A stretch of 64,000 nucleotides of DNA, taken from an uncultured Prevotella sp. (lineage in GTDB: Bacteria > Bacteroidota > Bacteroidia > Bacteroidales > Bacteroidaceae). Below the pieces are notes generated by a model, which made no database searches, was not told the DNA's origin, and was given only the letters and a program-made list of their open reading frames with translations. Positions 58,878 to 64,000 of this stretch are shown piece after piece. Position 1 is the first letter of the stretch, and each line of letters opens with the position of its first letter. The stretch is from assembly GCA_946415245.1 (NCBI GenBank), contig CAMKRS010000001.1:186001-250000 (forward strand), written 5' to 3'. The position numbers and the translations under genes were made by a program.

Positions 58878-60086
58878 ATGGAAAAGAAGCGAAAATCTCT
58901 GGTAAGAAGACTTACTGGTACGTTTCTGATTTTGACGACGATCATTGTCATTTTCATATCCTATGTCCTGTTCTATCTGGAGACACGGGCCACACGCCAA
59001 TTCTATTCAGAGATTTACCATAATAAGATGCTTGTCACCAATGAGTACACACGACGCGTGATATCTGATGTGTACGTGGCGGTGACAAACAACCTCTATT
59101 ATCTGGAACATTCGTTGGATAAACCTGACAGCCTTAGGGTGACTATGGAGCGAATAGTAGAAAGTGGTACGCGCGTACGTAGCTGTGGGGTGAGCTTTAT
59201 TGAAAACTATTACCCACAGAAAGGCCAGCAATACTGTCCCTATGCTTGGCGCGACGCTGCCTACCCTGACTCTGTGCATTCGCAAGACAAAAGCGACACT
59301 GGTCGCGACTATCTCCATGCCGACTGGTTCCTGAGTGTTCTCAAAAGCGACTCGGCCCAGTGGTCAGCCCCGTTCTATGACCACTATGACGACAGGACGA
59401 CGCTATCGGCCTATATGGTGCCCATTCACGACCAGGCAGGACGTATTGTGGCGGTGCTTGGAGCAGACGTCTCATTAGATTGGTTTACCGAAAAGCTGAA
59501 CAAGGCCGACTCTGTGATCAACAAACATAAGATGTTCATGGCCAGCAAGTTTGAGATGAAATCAAACAGCTTCATCATCAACCGCGATGGCAAATACATG
59601 ACTCATTCTGACAGAAGCCGCATCATGAAAGACAATTTCTTCCTTCAATTGGGCACATGTGATGGAAGTAATACCGAGGGCCTGATCAACAAAATCCTGA
59701 ATGGTATCGAGGATAATAAGAAACCAGAAAGGTTCCTCGTCAATGGCAAGGAATGTTTTCTGTTCTATAAGCCTGTGAAGTACACCCAGTGGATATTGGT
59801 GACGGTCGTGCCTTGTAAAGCTATTGACACCTTGTGCTATCTCAATGGCATCACCGTGCTTCTGCTTGTCCTGCTGCCTTTGCTGCTTTTGGTGATTGTG
59901 ATCTATTTCTACATGAGAAATGCCGTCAAGCCATTGAAGGAATTGGTGAAAGTAGCTGACGACATCGTTGACGGGAAGTTGGATACGCACATGCCTGACA
60001 TCAAGCACAACGACGAGATTTGCCAACTACGCGATGCGATGGAGGAAATCCAAGGTATACTATCCCACTATACGGACCACAAGTAA
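58878..60086 (+). CDS. dCache + HAMP membrane sensor with no output domain, paralogous to the sensor half of 37011-39077
   Basis: VRSCGVSFIENYYPQKGQQYCPYAW, VAVLGADVSLDWFTEKL, NAVKPLKELVKVADDIVDGKL..EICQLRDAMEEIQGILSHYTDHK*; start placed downstream of the -7 box. Confidence 0.88.
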   Translation: MEKKRKSLVRRLTGTFLILTTIIVIFISYVLFYLETRATRQFYSEIYHNKMLVTNEYTRRVISDVYVAVTNNLYYLEHSLDKPDSLRVTMERIVESGTRVRSCGVSFIENYYPQKGQQYCPYAWRDAAYPDSVHSQDKSDTGRDYLHADWFLSVLKSDSAQWSAPFYDHYDDRTTLSAYMVPIHDQAGRIVAVLGADVSLDWFTEKLNKADSVINKHKMFMASKFEMKSNSFIINRDGKYMTHSDRSRIMKDNFFLQLGTCDGSNTEGLINKILNGIEDNKKPERFLVNGKECFLFYKPVKYTQWILVTVVPCKAIDTLCYLNGITVLLLVLLPLLLLVIVIYFYMRNAVKPLKELVKVADDIVDGKLDTHMPDIKHNDEICQLRDAMEEIQGILSHYTDHK

Positions 60087-60101
60087 AAAATGGAGATCGC
60101 G

Positions 60102-60160
60102 GGGACAGGTGATTGATCTTTTCACAAAGAAATCAAAGACCTGTCCCTCCGATCTATGAG
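60102..60160 (+). terminator. Long hairpin downstream of the sensor gene
   Basis: GGGACAGGT gattgatcttttcacaaagaaatcaaag ACCTGTCCC; no clear T-run. Confidence 0.5.
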
Positions 60161-60232
60161 GATATATCGTGTATGACCGTTTCTTTGGCATGTGGCTCAG
60201 AGAGCGTGTAGAGGGCCTTTTCTAAAGAAAAC

Positions 60233-60307
60233 GACTCACAAAACGCGTTTTGTTAGTCGAAAGTGTTGAATTGTGAGTCGATGAATCGGATTTTTTTGTA
60301 TCTTTGG
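60233..60307 (+). promoter_or_regulatory. Operator/promoter copy 5
   Basis: cgactcacaaaacgcgttttgttagtcg 60233-60260; gtgagtcg 60274-60281; tatctttg 60300-60307. Confidence 0.9.
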
Positions 60308-60364
60308 GGCGTGAATTATTATTTGTTCGCTAACTTGACAAATCAATATCTAAACAAAACGATT

Positions 60365-62881
60365 ATGAATAAACGTATTAAATTGTTAGACACGCTATTG
60401 ACATTGGCCATCATGGTCATGATGGCGCTGGTTTCCGTCTCGTGTTCTAAAGACAGCGATAGTCCTGAACCCGATTTGAAACCGGGCGATGTGGTAACCG
60501 ACTTTAAGAAGGTGACGCAGTATGGTAACTCTAGGCAGTTCCAGACAGACCTTGACGCTTTAGTCACGTATGCCTTTGATATTCGTGCTGTGCGTTGGGC
60601 ATACTATAAATTGGCCTCAAAGGGCGGTGAAGAGCCCTTCTCAGCGACTCCAAACGACATTGAAAACAATAAAAAGTGCATATCCAGTACTGAAGAGCTT
60701 TACAATATGATTGACCAGATTGTTGAAAGGGCTGACCAGTATGAGGAGGCTTTGCAACGTCTGGAAGACTCGGATGTACTGACCCGTCCTACCGCTGCCA
60801 CACGTGGTTACCTGAGTGATGCATGGGACTTCATGACGAGTTGTAAGAAAACGCAGACAATGGGCCGTAAGTCAGTCGTCACTATCATGCGTGAATTGGG
60901 TTGGACCTCTGATGCCAGGAAATTGAAAGAAATCTACGATGGGCTGCCATCCAATTTGAAGCGTGGTTATAGCAATTCCAGCGACTTCTGGCAAGCCTTC
61001 AGTAAGGGTACTCTCGACAGCCGTGCTAACCAGATATTCGTCAATGTCTACAACTATGCCGATCCGGAATTTGGTGATAAGGCACGCGATCTGGGCATTA
61101 CCCCAGGCAAGAACATCACTGTGGCTGGTGCAGAACTTATCGAAAAGGGTGCTGCTCTTGTCATCGATGCCAGTCCGCTGAGCACCCAACTGGGTTATGG
61201 TAAGGATCTTTTCGGAGCTGCGCAGGCTACAGAGAATCTGGTCAGGAAGGGCGAGGTGAAAGAATTCATGCAGAATGTCGCCAGCAATCTCATCAACTAT
61301 GGTCGCGATGCAGAAAAACTAGTCGATAAGATGCGAGGGTTTGATATTATCTACTGGGATGCTGCCGATCAGTTTTGGGATAACTTTGGAAAGGATGCCT
61401 CTACAGTCTTTCTCAACGACATTGTTTTCGGCCAGAAGGAAGAGGATCTTGGCGAGTTGATACCCAATATGGTGCGTACCCATGACAAGAATGGCAAGGA
61501 GATTAATATTCTGGTAATGGTCGATACGCAAAGCGGGAAGACCATTATCGGTTATGCGTTCGACGAGAACGGCAATATCATTGCTAACCCTGAATATCCA
61601 GGAACGAAGCAAATCACTGTTGTGAACAAGAATACTGGTAAGCGTGTGACCAAAACAGTCACTGTCCCTAAAGACAAAGAGACTGATGTTGAGGTCGACC
61701 TGGCGTTTGACGAGGAACAATTGGATGAGAATCCTAAGGACGGCTATATCGAAATGCGTCCGAAGTCACTAGGCGATGAGGGCACAGGTGGCAGTTACAA
61801 GGCGTTGATTGTCACAAATTACCTCTATTACACTTGTAAAACAGACGATGACTGGGTATCAGCCAGCATTGCTAGCGACATGAACTATCTTTATGTGAAG
61901 TTGGCAAAAAATGAAACAGGACAGGAACGTAGTGGAAAGGTTACCGTCTCGGCTACCGATTCGAAGGGTAAGGTGCTCAAATCCACTGTACTCGTTGTTA
62001 AGCAAACATTGCCAGAACCAACTGAATATTGGGTATCTGCTACACCATCATCAGTACAGTTTGACTCAGATGGTGGAAAGAAGGAAGTGGTTATTGACCA
62101 TTCAAATGAACTGCCCTATAAGCAGGTCGTCGTTGGTGATGATCTCGCGGGATGGTGCTCCTTAAACTGGAAGGAGACTGCAGTCGGATGGAATATTGAA
62201 ATCGAAGCAAGTCCGAACGACAAGGGTGAGGAACGGTCAGGAACATTCACAGTCATAGCTGCTTATGATCAGAAATCCTTAGATGCAGCAGTTAATGGTA
62301 ATCTTGATCCCAATATGGCAGCAAAGACGGTTGTTGTCGTCAAACAGGATGCTCCGTCGGATATTGAAGTGAAGGGTATCCGTGTCGCATGTATGGCCAG
62401 TGCCAGTTGGACAGATGAGTCAGGTGGTAGTGGAAGTGTAGGAGGTATGTCGTTCCGATTTGACACATCCAACTATCCGGATTGCAAAATCACAACTTCT
62501 ACAAAAGGTAAGAGTCTTCATGTTTCCGGCAAAGGCAAGGGAGATACTAGTAATGGCGGATATGAAGTGGAGTTCTCGTTCGATATTGACGATTATACAG
62601 CGCTTGCTGATCATAAGGCCAAGATATTCAATTTGAGTATAAAGAGCAAAGATGTCGAAAACGATGCGGTAAGCCTAGAAGTCAAGACCTTGGAAATTGA
62701 GGCTTCTGACATTGGCTGGAGCAACTTTTGGAAAGATTTCCGAGGAAATGGATCAAAACTTATTTCATTAAAGCAAAAGAAGACAATAGAATATGATAGT
62801 GGAAGGACGACTTTCACTGAGTATGTTTTGACAAATGACGATTCTAATTCTATACAAATGGATGTAAAATTCAAAGAATGA
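60365..62881 (+). CDS. Large lipoprotein with helical N-terminal half and BACON-like repeats
   Basis: Lipobox LVSVSCSKDSD; WVSASIASDMNYLYVKLAKNETGQERSGKVTVSATDSKG and WVSATPSSVQFDSDGG...NDKGEERSGTFTVIA. Confidence 0.78.
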   Translation: MNKRIKLLDTLLTLAIMVMMALVSVSCSKDSDSPEPDLKPGDVVTDFKKVTQYGNSRQFQTDLDALVTYAFDIRAVRWAYYKLASKGGEEPFSATPNDIENNKKCISSTEELYNMIDQIVERADQYEEALQRLEDSDVLTRPTAATRGYLSDAWDFMTSCKKTQTMGRKSVVTIMRELGWTSDARKLKEIYDGLPSNLKRGYSNSSDFWQAFSKGTLDSRANQIFVNVYNYADPEFGDKARDLGITPGKNITVAGAELIEKGAALVIDASPLSTQLGYGKDLFGAAQATENLVRKGEVKEFMQNVASNLINYGRDAEKLVDKMRGFDIIYWDAADQFWDNFGKDASTVFLNDIVFGQKEEDLGELIPNMVRTHDKNGKEINILVMVDTQSGKTIIGYAFDENGNIIANPEYPGTKQITVVNKNTGKRVTKTVTVPKDKETDVEVDLAFDEEQLDENPKDGYIEMRPKSLGDEGTGGSYKALIVTNYLYYTCKTDDDWVSASIASDMNYLYVKLAKNETGQERSGKVTVSATDSKGKVLKSTVLVVKQTLPEPTEYWVSATPSSVQFDSDGGKKEVVIDHSNELPYKQVVVGDDLAGWCSLNWKETAVGWNIEIEASPNDKGEERSGTFTVIAAYDQKSLDAAVNGNLDPNMAAKTVVVVKQDAPSDIEVKGIRVACMASASWTDESGGSGSVGGMSFRFDTSNYPDCKITTSTKGKSLHVSGKGKGDTSNGGYEVEFSFDIDDYTALADHKAKIFNLSIKSKDVENDAVSLEVKTLEIEASDIGWSNFWKDFRGNGSKLISLKQKKTIEYDSGRTTFTEYVLTNDDSNSIQMDVKFKE

Positions 62882-63011
62882 ACTCAGAAGGGACTCTCAG
62901 TGAGTTCATGTTCTAAAAACAAGAAAAGACGCTGAGACGTTTGAGATGTTTGAGACGCTTTGAAGCAAGATAATAATTAAGAAGGGACCTCAATGGCGAG
63001 GCCCCTTCTTG
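62879..63011 (+). repeat. Repeat B copy 3
   Basis: tgaactcagaagggactctcagtgagttca...gacgctgagacgtttgagatgtttgagacgc...agaagggacctcaatggcgaggccccttcttg; first TGA is the stop of the preceding CDS. Confidence 0.88.
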
Positions 63012-63250
63012 TTAAGAGCGGATGTGTCACAACTGCGATGGTAAATTCTTGTCTATATATTTGGTGGTTTCAAAGTGTTTTTGTATCTTGCACTGCAAAA
63101 ACGGTCGAACATTACGACCTTTTTTGCAGTAGAACTAATAAGAAACCATTGTTCCCTGCTTTCTTATCAACACACCGTTCCAGATTCCCATGTGCATTTG
63201 CCTGAATTGCAACGGAATCTTACCCATAAATTTGTAAACTCTAGCTTTAC

Positions 63251-63388
63251 AATTTATCAGCACTTGCTTGATAAATTAGAAATTCTTCGCTGGCTTTTCA
63301 AAAATTCTTCGCTGGCTTTTTAAAAATTCTTCGCTGACTTTTCAAAAATTCTTCGCTGACTTTTTGAAAAATCTTCGCTGACTTTTTT
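63251..63388 (+). repeat. Hairpin (AATTTATCA/TGATAAATT) followed by five exact-length 22-bp tandem repeats (63279-63388)
   Basis: aaaattcttcgctg(g/a)ctttt(c/t)a x5, no length variation. Confidence 0.9.
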
Positions 63389-63550
63389 GCCAGTTAAGTG
63401 ACTTTTTTTTTGTTGTTAAGAACTGATTTCGTTTGTTTTCTAATTCGAACTGTTGCGTGCGAAGTTTTTTTATTTCTGGTTAAGCTATAATTAGTGACTT
63501 TTGCGCCCTGTATAAGATAATCAAAAAAAGACGGGGTTGTATTCAGGGGC

Positions 63551-63566
63551 GGCAGCGATGTCGCTC
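63551..63566 (+). repeat. Block C copy 4 (GGCAGCGATGTCGCTC) upstream of sufS
   Basis: Identical 16-mer to 47617-47632 and 58749-58764. Confidence 0.8.
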
Positions 63567-63616
63567 CTTTCTTGTAGTTTTTGGGGCGAACGTTTGTCTA
63601 AGTCGCAGAAAAGTAG

Positions 63617-63624
63617 TAATTTTG
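63617..63624 (+). promoter_or_regulatory. sufS -7 box TAATTTTG
   Basis: gtagtaattttgcagc, 20 nt upstream of ATG. Confidence 0.55.
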
Positions 63625-63643
63625 CAGCAAAATAGGAAAAAGA

Positions 63644-64000
63644 ATGTACGATATCAATAAGATAAGGGCTGATTTCCCCATTCTGTCGAGGGAGGTGTAT
63701 GGCAAGCCGTTGGTGTATCTGGATAATGCGGCTACCACGCAGAAGCCGTTGTGTGTGTTGGATGCGATGCGCGATGAATATCTCAACGTGAATGCCAATG
63801 TGCATCGTGGTGTGCACTATCTCTCGCAGCAGGCCACCGATCTGCACGAGGCTGCGCGCGAAAAGGTGCGTGAGTTTATCAATGCCAGGAAGATTGAGGA
63901 GATTGTCTTCACCAGAGGCACGACAGAGGCGATAAATCTTGTGGCCAGTTCCTTCTGCGAAAGTCAGATGAAGGAGGGCGATGAGGTGATTGTCACAGAG
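63644..64000 (+). CDS. sufS: Cysteine desulfurase SufS, N-terminal part (truncated by window end)
   Basis: [80 protein letters not shown]. Confidence 0.95.
   Translation, partial: MYDINKIRADFPILSREVYGKPLVYLDNAATTQKPLCVLDAMRDEYLNVNANVHRGVHYLSQQATDLHEAAREKVREFINARKIEEIVFTRGTTEAINLVASSFCESQMKEGDEVIVTE

Noticed and set aside
44372-60307. Operator copies as inversion crossover sites (phase-variable promoters)
   Set aside because: All copies are in the same orientation and no site-specific recombinase gene is present; deletion by recombination between copies remains possible.
63279-63388. Possible CRISPR array
   Set aside because: 22-bp units are directly adjacent with no spacers and no cas genes in the window.
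42622-63643. Integrative conjugative element or prophage
   Set aside because: No integrase, relaxase, tra or phage structural genes and no tRNA attachment site seen.

Overview
The 64 kb window looks like a Bacteroidota chromosome, probably Prevotella-like. Evidence: TAnnTTTG -7 boxes, LruC/DUF4842 lipoproteins, S46 dipeptidyl-peptidase, BACON, BspA-LRR and BT4734-type proteins. 0-42.6 kb is mostly housekeeping: spmAB, ribF, argB/speA/aroK/topA, pnp, rimP-nusA-infB, sufBCD and three tRNAs (Met, Val, Asn). It also contains a four-member LruC lipoprotein cluster at 6.4-14 kb. Two small cassettes at 0.4-3.5 kb each hold one small ORF (a DUF559 nuclease-like protein and a four-helix-bundle/23S-IVS-type protein) between inverted copies of a dispersed repeat. 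Related repeats have entered coding DNA: an in-frame palindromic insert in argB, the DPP7 signal peptide, and the flippase C-terminus. 42.6-63.6 kb is a roughly 21 kb accessory island separating sufBCD from sufS. The best candidate for an undescribed system is in this island. A membrane-spanning kelch-like/AraC regulator (42627-44348) is followed by five promoters built on an unusually conserved operator: the palindrome CGACTMACAAAACGCGTTTTGTTAGTCG plus, in four copies, a third half-site 21 bp away, with fixed spacing to TATATTTG. These promoters precede large secreted or surface proteins and a dCache-HAMP sensor with no output domain. A separate roughly 135-bp 3' repeat supplies the stop codon of two target genes and ends in a terminator. 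All calls come from reading the sequence; no database or structure search was run.
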